NCBI RefSeq assembly: GCF_014649395.1
Contig: NZ_BMSY01000002.1
Location: 773,699-837,698 of the forward strand
Direction of reading: 5' to 3'
Length of the DNA: 64,000 bases
DNA from: Streptomyces aureoverticillatus
Lineage (GTDB): Bacteria > Actinomycetota > Actinomycetes > Streptomycetales > Streptomycetaceae
Part shown: piece by piece, positions 8,044-17,206 of the stretch
How positions within the stretch are numbered: position 1 is the stretch's first letter
How the letters are laid out: every line of letters starts with the position of its first letter
Position numbers and translations under genes: made by a program
Notes under the pieces: model-generated
Told to the model about the DNA's origin: nothing
What the model saw: the letters and a program-made list of their open reading frames with translations, nothing else
Databases searched by the model: none

Positions 8044-10179
8044 GCCGACCGCCGGGTGATCCTCCAGGAACAGCCGCCGCACCACCCGCTCCGCCGCGTC
8101 CCCGTCGTCGTACGGACAGAACCGCTCCCGGAACGCCGCCCGCAGCGCCGTCGTCTCCGCCGTGTCCCAGTCGCCGTCGCGGAACAGCGCGGTCAGTTCG
8201 TCCTCGGACGTCGCGACCGCGCCCGGGGTCTCGCCCGGGCGGCCCGACAGGAGGTCGAAATAGGTGCCGCGGGCGAGGCGGTAGGCCTGCCAGTCGGGGG
8301 CGTAGGTGACGATCGGGCGGTCCAGGCAGGCGTAGTCGAACATCAGCGACGAGTAGTCCGTGACCAGCGCGTCGGCGGCCAGGCACAGGTCCTCCACGCG
8401 CGCGTGGGCGGTGACGTCGATCAGCCGGGGGTGCGCGGCGAGGCCCGCGTCGGCGCCGTAGAAGTAGTGGGCGCGGACCAGGACGACGTACGACGGACCC
8501 AGCGCCGCGGCGAAGCGCTCCAGGTCGAGGCGGGGCAGGAAGCCCTTCTGGTAGTCGCGGTGCGTGGGGGCGTAGAGGAGGACCTTCTGGCCGGGTTCGA
8601 CCCCCAGCTCACCGCGGATGCGGGCCACTTCCTCGGGTCCGGTGGTGAAGTACACGTCGTTGCGCGGATAGCCCGCCTCCAGTGCCTGGTACGCCGCCGG
8701 GTACACGCGCTCCCACACCTCGGTGGAGTGCGGGTTGGCGGAGAGGCTGTAGTCCCACTGGTCGGTGTGGTCCAGGACCTTCTGGAAGCTGATGCCGTGC
8801 GTCCCGGCGGGGTAGCGGCGCTGGTCCAGGCCCATCTTCTTCAGGGGCGTGCCGTGGTGGGTCTGGAGGTAGACCTGGCCGGGGCGTTTGGTGAAGCCGC
8901 CGGGGAAGGACGAGTTGTTGATCAGGTACGTGGCGCGGGCCATCGTCTGCCAGTAGCGCCGTGAGCCCTCGATGACGTACTCGACGCCCGGCGGCACGCG
9001 GTGCTTGTGGCGGCCGGACACGACCCAGACGCCCCGGATGTGCGGGGCCAGCTCGCGCGCCTTCGCGTGGATCGCGGCCGGGTTGCAGCTCACGCCCCGG
9101 TTCCAGTAGGCACCGTAGACGGCGAGCTGCGGGTCGAGGGAGCGGCGCAGGTCGGCGCGGTAGGTGACGCGCATGGCGCGGGCGCGCACCGACTTCTTGC
9201 GCCGGGCCAGGGCGGTGCGCAGCGCCTTCATACGGCCGCCCGCGCGCGCGAGTGCCCGGTACGAGGCGTACGACCCGGCGAGCAGGACGCGCTGACGGTC
9301 CGTCACTGGGCTGTAGCCGGGCGGGCGCTGGGCGCGCAGCATGGCCGCCGCCGCGCGGAAGAACGCGGCGCGGTCGCCGGGTGCGATCCGGCCGGGGTCG
9401 TCGAGGACGGCAAGGAGGTGGTCGACGGCGTACGGGAAGAGCCGGGCCGTCACGTCCGGGCCGGTCACGGCCGGCCCGCCCCCGGTCGGCCCGGCGACGA
9501 CCCCGCCCCCGGCGAACAGCTCCTCGTAGCGCCCGATCACCGCGAAGTGCTCCCGCCCCGGCGACTTCGCGAAGCTGCCGCCGCGCCGCTCGCGCCAGCG
9601 CACGCACGCCCGGTCCAGTGCGCCGATCCGCTCCCCGGCCTCCAGCGTGGCCCGGTGCACCGGCACCACGTCCTCGTACGCCCCCATCGAGAAGGCGAGG
9701 CCCCGCTCGGACCAGAAGGACCTCCGGAAGACGCGGTTCCAGGCGGCGACGGTCACGGCGAGCGGGTCGCCGGTGACGTCCTCGCCGGACGGCCGCCGCA
9801 CGGTCTCCCACCAGTCGGTGCGGTCGTGCCCGAAGAGCAGTACGTCCACATCGGGGGTGAGCGCGCCGTCGAGGGCCGCAAGGGCGCCCGGCAGCAGCAC
9901 GTCGTCGCCGTCGAGGAACAGCAGCCACTCCCCGGTGGCCCGCTCGGCGCCCGCGTCGCGGGCGGGGCCGACGCCCCGCCGCTCGGTACGCCGGACGAGT
10001 TGCACGCGCAGGTCGCGCTGCGCATACTCCGCCGCGATCGCGGCACAGGCGTCCGGCGAGGCGTCGTCGACGACGATCAGTTCGAGGTCGCCGAAGGACT
10101 GGTCGAGCACGGATTCCAGGCATTCCCGCAGGTACCCCTGGACACGATGGGCGGGCACGACGACTGAGAAGCGCGGCAT
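8035..10179 (-). CDS. Bifunctional GT2 glycosyltransferase / CDP-glycerol glycerophosphotransferase (TagF-like)
   Basis: 714 aa from the ATG at 10179; a GTG two codons upstream (10185) is also possible. The N-terminal GT2 domain (about 1-230) has 'SVVVPAHRVQGYLRECLESV', the nucleotide-binding 'LIVVDDASPD' and the metal-binding 'LFLDGDD'. The C-terminal half (about 350-710) is a Glyphos_transf (TagF) domain with 'LQTHHGTPLKKMG', 'LYAPTHRDY' and 'ALVTDYSSLMFDYACLDRPI'; the His and the DYSS motif match the TagF active site. The family transfers polyol phosphate from CDP-glycerol or CDP-ribitol to growing teichoic acid on the inner membrane face. The gene converges with the Stealth gene and diverges from the second TagF fusion. 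Its TagF half is closely similar to that of 24129-26327. Confidence 0.9.
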   Translation of the reverse strand: MPRFSVVVPAHRVQGYLRECLESVLDQSFGDLELIVVDDASPDACAAIAAEYAQRDLRVQLVRRTERRGVGPARDAGAERATGEWLLFLDGDDVLLPGALAALDGALTPDVDVLLFGHDRTDWWETVRRPSGEDVTGDPLAVTVAAWNRVFRRSFWSERGLAFSMGAYEDVVPVHRATLEAGERIGALDRACVRWRERRGGSFAKSPGREHFAVIGRYEELFAGGGVVAGPTGGGPAVTGPDVTARLFPYAVDHLLAVLDDPGRIAPGDRAAFFRAAAAMLRAQRPPGYSPVTDRQRVLLAGSYASYRALARAGGRMKALRTALARRKKSVRARAMRVTYRADLRRSLDPQLAVYGAYWNRGVSCNPAAIHAKARELAPHIRGVWVVSGRHKHRVPPGVEYVIEGSRRYWQTMARATYLINNSSFPGGFTKRPGQVYLQTHHGTPLKKMGLDQRRYPAGTHGISFQKVLDHTDQWDYSLSANPHSTEVWERVYPAAYQALEAGYPRNDVYFTTGPEEVARIRGELGVEPGQKVLLYAPTHRDYQKGFLPRLDLERFAAALGPSYVVLVRAHYFYGADAGLAAHPRLIDVTAHARVEDLCLAADALVTDYSSLMFDYACLDRPIVTYAPDWQAYRLARGTYFDLLSGRPGETPGAVATSEDELTALFRDGDWDTAETTALRAAFRERFCPYDDGDAAERVVRRLFLEDHPAVGRS

Positions 10180-10358
10180 GGGCACCGACCGTAGTCACGT
10201 GTACACGCTCTGTCGAAGACCGCGCCTCACTCGATGGGGTGGTCACGAAACTCGTTGGGGTGAGCGGCGGTAAAGAAGTTGATCGGAACGGGAAAAGGGG
10301 TGAATACGCCCGTACTGGGTTATAACGCCACCCTTACTCCTACGAAAGGCCGGTCGCC
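10180..10358. promoter_or_regulatory. Divergent intergenic region between two TagF-fusion genes
   Basis: 179 bp separate the divergent start codons. A TATAAC hexamer at 10321-10326 is a plausible -10 for the plus-strand gene, 33 bp before its GTG, but the -35 area is weak. The segment from about 10260 to 10345 is distinctly AT-richer than its surroundings. No clear operator palindrome is seen. Confidence 0.35.
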
Positions 10359-13300
10359 GTGCAGCCCCGACTCAGCGTCGTCGTGCCCATCTACAACGTC
10401 GAGGAGTTCCTGGAGGAGTGCCTGGAGTCGATCGCCCGGCAGCGCATCGAGGGCGGCGGCGGTCTGGAGGCCGTCCTGGTCGACGACGGCTCCACCGACG
10501 CCAGCACCAGCATCGCCCGCGAGTTCGCCACCCGCGACCCCCGCTTCGTCTACGTCCGCCAGCCCAACGCCGGTCTGAGCGCGGCCCGCAACACCGGTGT
10601 GCGGCACGCGAATCCCGCCGCCGAGTACCTGACGTTCGTGGACAGCGACGACATCGTGCCGCAGGGCGCGTACGCCAAGATGATCGCGAGTCTGGACGCC
10701 AGCGGCTCCGACTTCGCCAGCGGCAACGTGTGGCGCCTCACCGAGCGCGGCCGCTCCCAGGCCTGGCAGTACCAGTGGCTGACCGCGCCGCGCACCGGCA
10801 CCCACATCTCCCGTGACCTGGCCCTGCTCGCCGACCGCGTCGCCTGGAACAAGGTGTTCCGGCGCTCCTTCTGGGACCGGCACGGCTTCCTCTTCCCCGA
10901 GGGCAGGCTGTACGAGGACACGCCGGTGATGATCCCGGCGCACTTCCTGGCCTCCTCCGTGGACGTGCTCAAGGACCACGTCTACTACTGGCGGGTCCGC
11001 GAGGGCTCCATCACCCGGCGGCGCACCGACGTCAAGGGCGTGCGCGACCGGATCGCAGCCTGCGCGCACGTCAGCGCCTTCCTCGGCGAGCACGCGCCCG
11101 AGCTGAAGTCCACGTACGACGCCTCCTGCCTGCGCGACGACTTCGTGTACTTCCTGGAGGGGCTGCCGATGGGCGGACCCGAGTACCGGGCGGCGTTCCT
11201 CGCCGACACCGCCGAGTTCCTGCGCACCGCGGACCCGGGAATCCTGCGGCGGCTCCCCGTCGACCTGCGGGTGAAGTGGCATCTGGTGCGCGAGCGGCGC
11301 ACCGGTGAGCTGATCGAGCTGCTCGACCACGAACGGCGGGGCGGCAAGGGCGCGTTCGAGGTGCGCGGCTCGCTGCTCCGGCACGCCGTCCATCCGGGCG
11401 TCGACCGGATCCCCCGCGATCTCACCCGGCTGCGCCGCGGCGAACTGCCCGCGGTGGCCCGCCTGGGCGAGGCGACGTGGGACGCGTACGGGCGGCTGCG
11501 GATCCGCGGCTACGCCTACGTACGCAACCTGGAGGCGACGCGGCCCGCGGAGTCCGTCAAGGCGGGCCTGCTCAAGTCGGCGCACAGCCGGGGCCGGTTC
11601 CGGCGGGTGCCGACGCGGACCGTGCCCGCGCCCGAGGCCACCGAGCGCTCCGGGCAGCGGCTGCACTGCTACGACCTGTCCGGCTTCGAGATGACGGTCG
11701 ACCCCGAGCAGTTGAAGACCGGGGGCCGGTGGCGGCCCGGCAACTGGCTGCTCGGCGTGCTCGTCGCGGGCCACGGCACGGTCCGGCGCGCGGCCGTGCG
11801 CGCCCAGGACAGCTCCCGCACCCAGTCGCTCGTGCGCGACCTGGGTGACGGGGTGCGCCTCGTGCTCGGCTTCAGCAAGGGACGCCTGGTGCTGCGGGTG
11901 CAGGAGTACGCGGCGCGGGTGGACGGCCACCGCGGGGACGGCGGGGACGTGGTGCTCCTGGGCACGCTGACGGGCGCCGGGGGCCCGGCCGGCGGCGGCC
12001 CCGCCCTGTCGGGGCGGGTGCGCCCCAAGGCCCTGCGCCTCACGTACGCCGGCGTCGAGTTCAGCTACCCGGTCACCGTCGCCGACGACCGCTTCGAGGT
12101 GCGCGTGCGCCTCGCCGACCTGGAGGAGGTGCCGCCCGCCGAGCACCACGCGCCCCGGCAGGTCGAGCCGCCGCACGGTGACCGCTGGCACGCCGTCCTC
12201 GAACTGGCCGACGGCACGACCGCGCCCCTCGCGGCCGCCCTGGACCTGCCGCCCGGCCGCTACGCCGGCGGCCCCGGCCGGGAGTTGTGCGCCACCGCCG
12301 ACGACCGCGGCAAGCTCGTCGTGGAGCTCACCCGCCGCCCGGTCGCGGACCGCGTCGCGTGGACCGCCGACGACACCCTCGCCGTCGAGGGCAGCGCGGC
12401 CGAGGCGAGCTGGCCGTCGGCGGAGCTCGTGCTGCGGCACAGCGGCCGCGACGACGAGGTGACGGTGCCGGTCGAGCTGTCGGGCGGGCGGTTCCGGGCG
12501 GTGGTGGCGCCCGGGGGCGGGGTGCTGCGGGAGGGGCGGTGGTACGCGTTCCTGCGGGAGGCCGGGCACGGCGGGGCGGGGGTGCCGGTGCGGGTGCTCA
12601 CGTCGACGGGGACCGCGCTGCCGGACCACCAGGTGATCCAGGGGCGGGAGTTCGTCGCCGACCGGCGCTTCGGCGACCGGCTGCTGATCGAGGCCGGGTC
12701 GGTGCTCAGACCCGCCGAGCGCGGCGCCTACCGGCGCCACCGGCTGCGCAGCGAGCACTACCCGCGCGAGCGCACCAAGAACCTGCGCGACGCCGTCCTG
12801 TACTTCGACGGCGACTCGCCGCGCGCCGTCCACGAGGAGCTGGTGCGGCGCGGCACCGACGTCGAGCACCTGTGGGTCACCCACGACCAGCAGACGCGGG
12901 TGCCCGCGGGCGCGCGCGGCGTGGAGGAGCACGGCGCCGAGTGGTACGAGGCGCTGGCGCGCTGCCGCCGCATCGTGACCGCGGGCCACCTGCCGGACTT
13001 CTTCGAGCGCCGCGAGGGCCAGACCGTCGTCCAGACCTGGAACGGCACCCCCCTCAAGCGCATCGGCGCCGACCTCACCGACACCCTGTACGCCGACCAC
13101 GGCCACCTCGACCTGCTGCCGCGGCTCTCCGCGCAGTGGAACGTCCTGGTCTCCCCGAACCGCTTCGCCACCCCGCACCTGGGCCGCGCCCTCGGCTACG
13201 AGGGCGAGGTCCTCGAGGCCGGATCGCCGCGCAACGACGTGCTGTTCGCCGACGACCGCCAGAAGGTCTCCGAACGCGTCCGGCGCGAGCTGGGCCTCGC

Positions 13301-13844
13301 CCCGGACAAGCGGATCGTGCTGTACGCGCCCACCTACCGCGACCACCTCGGGTTCGGCGGCGGCCGGTTCCGCTACGACCCCGCGCTCGACCTGCGCGCC
13401 GCCGAGCACGTCCTCGGCGACGACCACGTGCTGCTCGTGCGCAAGCACCCGCTGACCTCCGGCCGCCTCCCGGGCGCCCGCGCCCCCTTCGTCCACGACG
13501 TCAGCGCCCACCCCCGCGCCGCCGAACTCCTCCTGGTCGCCGACGTGTTGATCACCGACTACTCGTCCCTGATGTTCGACTTCGCGCACACCGGCCGCCC
13601 GATGCTCTTCCACGCGTACGACCTGGAGCACTACCGCGACACCGTGCGCGGCTTCTACCTCGACTTCGAGAACCGCGCGCCGGGCCCGCTGCTCGCCTCC
13701 ACCGGGGAGGTCGTCGACGCCCTGCGCGACCTCGACACCGTCGCGGCCCGGCACGCCGACGCGTACGCGGCGTTCCGCGAGGCCTACTGCGACCTCGACG
13801 ACGGACGGGCGGCGGCGCGGGTCGCGGACAGGCTGATGCGATGA
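10359..13844 (+). CDS. Large GT2 glycosyltransferase / TagF-like polyol-phosphate transferase with a middle beta-rich region
   Basis: 1161 aa from a GTG start with AAAGG about 10 nt upstream. Residues 1 to about 240 are a GT2 domain ('SVVVPIYNVEEFLEECLESI', 'VLVDDGSTD', 'LTFVDSDDIV'). About 375-740 is a beta-rich region with no catalytic motif I recognise. Two segments resemble each other and the 4111-5127 protein ('LRIRGYAYVRNLEA', 'LRLTYAGVEFSYPVTV'). From about 780 to the end is a TagF domain with 'VQTWNGTPLKRIGADL', 'LYAPTYRDHLGF' and 'LITDYSSLMFDFAHTGRP'. The common HHGT motif is WNGT here, so its acceptor or donor may differ from the other two fusions. The stop overlaps the next start (ATGA), linking it to the GT-C-like gene. 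Probable role: priming or elongating an anionic wall polymer. Confidence 0.88.
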   Translation: MQPRLSVVVPIYNVEEFLEECLESIARQRIEGGGGLEAVLVDDGSTDASTSIAREFATRDPRFVYVRQPNAGLSAARNTGVRHANPAAEYLTFVDSDDIVPQGAYAKMIASLDASGSDFASGNVWRLTERGRSQAWQYQWLTAPRTGTHISRDLALLADRVAWNKVFRRSFWDRHGFLFPEGRLYEDTPVMIPAHFLASSVDVLKDHVYYWRVREGSITRRRTDVKGVRDRIAACAHVSAFLGEHAPELKSTYDASCLRDDFVYFLEGLPMGGPEYRAAFLADTAEFLRTADPGILRRLPVDLRVKWHLVRERRTGELIELLDHERRGGKGAFEVRGSLLRHAVHPGVDRIPRDLTRLRRGELPAVARLGEATWDAYGRLRIRGYAYVRNLEATRPAESVKAGLLKSAHSRGRFRRVPTRTVPAPEATERSGQRLHCYDLSGFEMTVDPEQLKTGGRWRPGNWLLGVLVAGHGTVRRAAVRAQDSSRTQSLVRDLGDGVRLVLGFSKGRLVLRVQEYAARVDGHRGDGGDVVLLGTLTGAGGPAGGGPALSGRVRPKALRLTYAGVEFSYPVTVADDRFEVRVRLADLEEVPPAEHHAPRQVEPPHGDRWHAVLELADGTTAPLAAALDLPPGRYAGGPGRELCATADDRGKLVVELTRRPVADRVAWTADDTLAVEGSAAEASWPSAELVLRHSGRDDEVTVPVELSGGRFRAVVAPGGGVLREGRWYAFLREAGHGGAGVPVRVLTSTGTALPDHQVIQGREFVADRRFGDRLLIEAGSVLRPAERGAYRRHRLRSEHYPRERTKNLRDAVLYFDGDSPRAVHEELVRRGTDVEHLWVTHDQQTRVPAGARGVEEHGAEWYEALARCRRIVTAGHLPDFFERREGQTVVQTWNGTPLKRIGADLTDTLYADHGHLDLLPRLSAQWNVLVSPNRFATPHLGRALGYEGEVLEAGSPRNDVLFADDRQKVSERVRRELGLAPDKRIVLYAPTYRDHLGFGGGRFRYDPALDLRAAEHVLGDDHVLLVRKHPLTSGRLPGARAPFVHDVSAHPRAAELLLVADVLITDYSSLMFDFAHTGRPMLFHAYDLEHYRDTVRGFYLDFENRAPGPLLASTGEVVDALRDLDTVAARHADAYAAFREAYCDLDDGRAAARVADRLMR

Positions 13845-15439
13845 CGGCGCCGGGGACCGCCGCCGGGGCGGCGCCTCGGTCCGCCGAGGCGGTGGAGGCC
13901 GCCGCGCCCGGGACCGGCGCGCCCGCCGCCGCCCGCGTGCGCCTCCGCTCGGCGCTCGGCTCCACGGCCTCCGGCTTCGGCATCCGGTGGCGGCCCAGCC
14001 CCTACCTCGTCATCGGCGGGCTGTTCTGGCTGCTGATGTCCCTCGCGTACTGGCGGGTGCCGATCTGCTGCGACTTCGGCCAGCACGCGGCCGTCGTCGA
14101 ACGCCTCAAGGACGACCTGCTGCACCCCCGGCATCCGATGGCCGACCTGCCCGGCGACGGCAGCGCGTACTACTCGCCGTACGCCGTCGCCCAGGCGCTG
14201 CTCGCGAAGGCGACCGGCCTCGCGGGCTGGCAGGTCGTCAAGCTCTCCGGACCGCTGAACCTGCTGGTCCTGCTCACCGGCATCGCCCGCTTCGTCCGCG
14301 TCCTGACCCCGCGTCCCTGGGCCCCGGTCCTCGCGCTGTTCGCGATGGTCCTCCTCTGGGGCACCCGCATGGCCTGGTGGAGCGGCTACCTGGGCCTGAT
14401 GTCGATGACGGGCAACCTCGGCTACCCGTCGACGTTCGGCATCGCGCTGATGTTCTGGGCCTGGGCGTGGGCGGGTTCTCTGGCGCGGGCGCCCCGGAGC
14501 GTGTGGCCCTACGCGGGCCTGGGCGCCCTGTGCGGCCTGATCCTCCTGATCCACCCGATCACTTCGGTGGCGGCGGTGATCGGCGTGACCGCCTTCGCGT
14601 TGCCGCGCCTCCGGACGCCTCTGAAGTGGGCGCTCACCGGACTGGCCGCCCTCGCGGTGGCCACCACCTGGCCGTACTTCAACCCGCTGACCCTCGTCGG
14701 GGACGAGAGCGTCGACTGGATCCACCGCCAGCTCTACACCGACATGCCCCAGCGCTTCTGGCTCGCGGCCCTGGGCCTCCCCGCCCTGTACCTCCGCTGG
14801 CGCCGGGACCACAAGGACCCCCTGGTCCTGATGTTCGCCCTGGACTGCGCGGTCGTCGCCTACGGCGGCCTCAGCGGCCACTACACCTACGGCCGCATCC
14901 TGGGCCTGACCCTCGTCCCCCTCCAGTTCGCCCTGGCGATCGAGCTGACGGCCCCCCGCACGTGGGGCAACCGCCGAGCGGCCCTGGCCGGGGCCACCGC
15001 GCTGGGCGCGTGCGTCGGCTTCTTCCAGATCCAGGCGGGCGCCGTGGTCCCCCGCACCCTCGACCCCATCGGGTTCGACCAGCCGCCGCGCTGGCCGAGC
15101 TACGCGTGGGCGGCCGCCCACATGGACCGGGGCGACGTGGTCCTCACCGACGGCTACCGCCCCATGCGCTCCATCCCCGCCTTCGGCGTCAACCTGGTCG
15201 CGCCCGCCTGGCCGGACGCCTCGCTCGACGAGTCCGTACGCAACCGCCGGCTGCGCGAGGTGCGCACGTACCTCGACCCGCTGTCCACGCCCGCCCAGCG
15301 CGCCGCCGTGGTCGAGCGCCACCACGTGCGCTGGCTGCTGGTCGCCCCGTACCAGCGGCTGCCTCCGGAGGCGGTGGTGGTGGCGTGGAGCCCGCGCACC
15401 GGCGAGGTGCTCGCCCGGGTGGGACCCAAGGCCCCGTAA
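13841..15439 (+). CDS. Polytopic membrane protein, GT-C-like glycosyltransferase (paralogue of 31939-33459)
   Basis: 532 aa with roughly ten or more hydrophobic segments after a 60-residue Ala-rich cytoplasmic leader. The first long loop carries 'CCDFGQHAAVVERLKDDLLHP' and 'SAYYSPYAVAQALLAKATG'. An Asp in the first external loop is the usual catalytic site of GT-C enzymes that use polyprenyl-phosphate sugars. Later come 'WWSGYLGLMSMTGNLGYPST' and 'LSGHYTYGR'; the soluble C-terminal part ends 'ARVGPKAP'. The gene at 31939-33459 shows the same ordered motifs (DLGIH, PYYSPW, YPSTF, SGHYSWGR), so the two are paralogues. The start overlaps the upstream stop (ATGA). The GT-C assignment rests on topology and the loop Asp, not on a recognised family signature. 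Confidence 0.72.
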   Translation: MTAPGTAAGAAPRSAEAVEAAAPGTGAPAAARVRLRSALGSTASGFGIRWRPSPYLVIGGLFWLLMSLAYWRVPICCDFGQHAAVVERLKDDLLHPRHPMADLPGDGSAYYSPYAVAQALLAKATGLAGWQVVKLSGPLNLLVLLTGIARFVRVLTPRPWAPVLALFAMVLLWGTRMAWWSGYLGLMSMTGNLGYPSTFGIALMFWAWAWAGSLARAPRSVWPYAGLGALCGLILLIHPITSVAAVIGVTAFALPRLRTPLKWALTGLAALAVATTWPYFNPLTLVGDESVDWIHRQLYTDMPQRFWLAALGLPALYLRWRRDHKDPLVLMFALDCAVVAYGGLSGHYTYGRILGLTLVPLQFALAIELTAPRTWGNRRAALAGATALGACVGFFQIQAGAVVPRTLDPIGFDQPPRWPSYAWAAAHMDRGDVVLTDGYRPMRSIPAFGVNLVAPAWPDASLDESVRNRRLREVRTYLDPLSTPAQRAAVVERHHVRWLLVAPYQRLPPEAVVVAWSPRTGEVLARVGPKAP

Positions 15440-15470
15440 CCCCCACAACCGGCCAAATTCCGGCAAGCCC

Positions 15471-15484
15471 TAAAATTTGTCCCG
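15471..15484 (+). promoter_or_regulatory. Possible -10 element for a leaderless GT2 transcript
   Basis: TAAAAT at 15471-15476 ends 7 nt before the GTG at 15484, so transcription could start at the initiation codon. There is no Shine-Dalgarno and the -35 hexamer is poor. Confidence 0.3.
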
Positions 15485-17115
15485 TGGACCGCAATTCGCC
15501 TCAAGAGCCCCAGATCACCGTCGTCGTGATCGGCTACGACGACGCCCCGCACATCGCCGACGCGGTGCGTTCCGCGCTCGCCCAGGGCCCCGTCGTGGGC
15601 GAGGTGATCGCGGTGGACGACTGCTCGACGGACGACACCCCCGCCGTGCTCGCGGACCTGGCCGCCCGGGACCGGCGGGTGCGGGTGCTCCGCCGCGCCG
15701 CCAACAGCGGCGGCTGCGGCGCCCCGCGCAACGACGGCGTCGACGCCGCGACCCTGCCGTACGTGATGTTCCTGGACAGCGACGACGTGCTGGCTCCGGG
15801 CGGCGCGCGGGCGCTCCTGGACGCGGCGCTGCGGCACGGCGCCGACGTCGCGTCGGGCCTGTGCGTGCGGCGCGAGCTGCCGTCGGGGCGCGAGACGCCC
15901 TGGCAGCCCGAGCTGTACCGCAAGGCCGCGCTGGTGGCCCGGCCGGAGCTGCGCCCGCGCCTCGTGCACGACACGCTCTGCGTCAACAAGCTCTACCGCA
16001 CGGACTTCCTGCGCGAGCACGCCGTCCGCTTCCCCGAAGGCCGCTTCATCTACGAGGACTTCGTGTTCGGCGCCCGTGTCCTGGCCGCCGCCCCGCGCAT
16101 CGCCCTCGTTCCGGACACCGTGTACGTGTGGCATGTGCGGCGCGCCGCCGCCAAGTTGTCGATCTCGCTGGACCGCGCCGGGATCGAGAACTGGCGGGCC
16201 CGCATCACAGCGCACCGCCAGGCCGTCGACATCCTGCGCGACGCCCGCAGCGGCGACAAGCTCCTCGCGCGCGCGGCCCGCGCCCAGTTCGTCGACCACG
16301 GCCTGCGCATGTACACGCGGGAACTGGCCAAGCGCGGCCCGGAGTACCAGCGCGAGTGGTGGGCGCTCACCCGCGCCTACCTCACCGAGTTCGACGCGGC
16401 CGACCTGGAGGCGGCCCCCGCCCCCGGCCGCGTCATCGCCCGGGTGATCCTCGCCGCCGCCGAGCCGCGCGACCTGGACCGCCTCAAGCAGGTGGCGGCC
16501 CGCCCGGCCCGGCTCACCCCGCCGTACGCGCGCGCCGCCGACGACACCCCCGTCTGGTCGGCCGACCTGCCCCAGGTCGCCCTGGAGCACCTGCTCGCCC
16601 GGCCGCTGCGGCTGCTCCCCCTCGCGGTGGACGCCGAGCTGCGCCCGCGCGCGGGCGTGCTGCGCCTGCGGCTGCACGAGTTGTACGGGCGGGTCGCGGC
16701 GGCGGGCCCCGGCGTGGTCGACGTGGAGCTGACGCGGCGGGGCGGCGGGCGGCCGGGGCTGCGGCGCACGGCCGCGTTCAGTCCCGAGCGGCCCGGCGAG
16801 ACCTGGGTGGCCGACGTGCGGATCGACCTCGCGGCGCTCGACGGCGACGTGTGGGACCTGCGGCTGCGGCTGCTCTTCGACGACGGCACGGCACGCGAGA
16901 CGACGGCACGCGCGGTGGCCGGTCCCGGCCTGCTGCGCCGCACCGTCGTGCCGGGCGGGCGGCGCGGCGTGCTGCTCGTGCAGCCGTACGCGACCCAGGC
17001 CGGGAACCTGTCGGTGCGCCTCGCACCGGGGGCGCGCGGGGTGGCGGGGGTCGCGCGGCGGCGGCTCGCACGGCTCGTGCGCAGGCTGCCGGGTGGACGG
17101 GCCGACGGCCCCTGA
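15484..17115 (+). CDS. GT2 glycosyltransferase with C-terminal beta-rich domain
   Basis: 543 aa from GTG at 15484. GT2 motifs are complete: 'ITVVVIGYDDAPHIADAV', 'VIAVDDCSTDDTP', 'NSGGCGAPRNDGVDAA' and metal-binding 'VMFLDSDDVL'. A helical segment (about 230-340) is followed by a beta-rich C-terminus ('VWDLRLRLLFDDGTA') that resembles the tail of the GT2 protein at 26324-28030; the two are paralogues, sharing 'NSGGC[GS]APRN' and 'FLDSDD'. No membrane segment is seen, so it probably acts at the inner face on a lipid-linked acceptor. It follows the GT-C-like gene by 44 nt and may have its own promoter. The sugar donor cannot be told from the sequence; GalE downstream suggests a galactose-type sugar (inference). 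Confidence 0.85.
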   Translation: MDRNSPQEPQITVVVIGYDDAPHIADAVRSALAQGPVVGEVIAVDDCSTDDTPAVLADLAARDRRVRVLRRAANSGGCGAPRNDGVDAATLPYVMFLDSDDVLAPGGARALLDAALRHGADVASGLCVRRELPSGRETPWQPELYRKAALVARPELRPRLVHDTLCVNKLYRTDFLREHAVRFPEGRFIYEDFVFGARVLAAAPRIALVPDTVYVWHVRRAAAKLSISLDRAGIENWRARITAHRQAVDILRDARSGDKLLARAARAQFVDHGLRMYTRELAKRGPEYQREWWALTRAYLTEFDAADLEAAPAPGRVIARVILAAAEPRDLDRLKQVAARPARLTPPYARAADDTPVWSADLPQVALEHLLARPLRLLPLAVDAELRPRAGVLRLRLHELYGRVAAAGPGVVDVELTRRGGGRPGLRRTAAFSPERPGETWVADVRIDLAALDGDVWDLRLRLLFDDGTARETTARAVAGPGLLRRTVVPGGRRGVLLVQPYATQAGNLSVRLAPGARGVAGVARRRLARLVRRLPGGRADGP

Positions 17116-17206
17116 CAGGACTCGTACGCGGGCTCTGCGACACTGCACGTCCGGGATGTCCGGGGCACATCCACGACCTACACGACACGACGGGACGAGC
17201 TGAACC

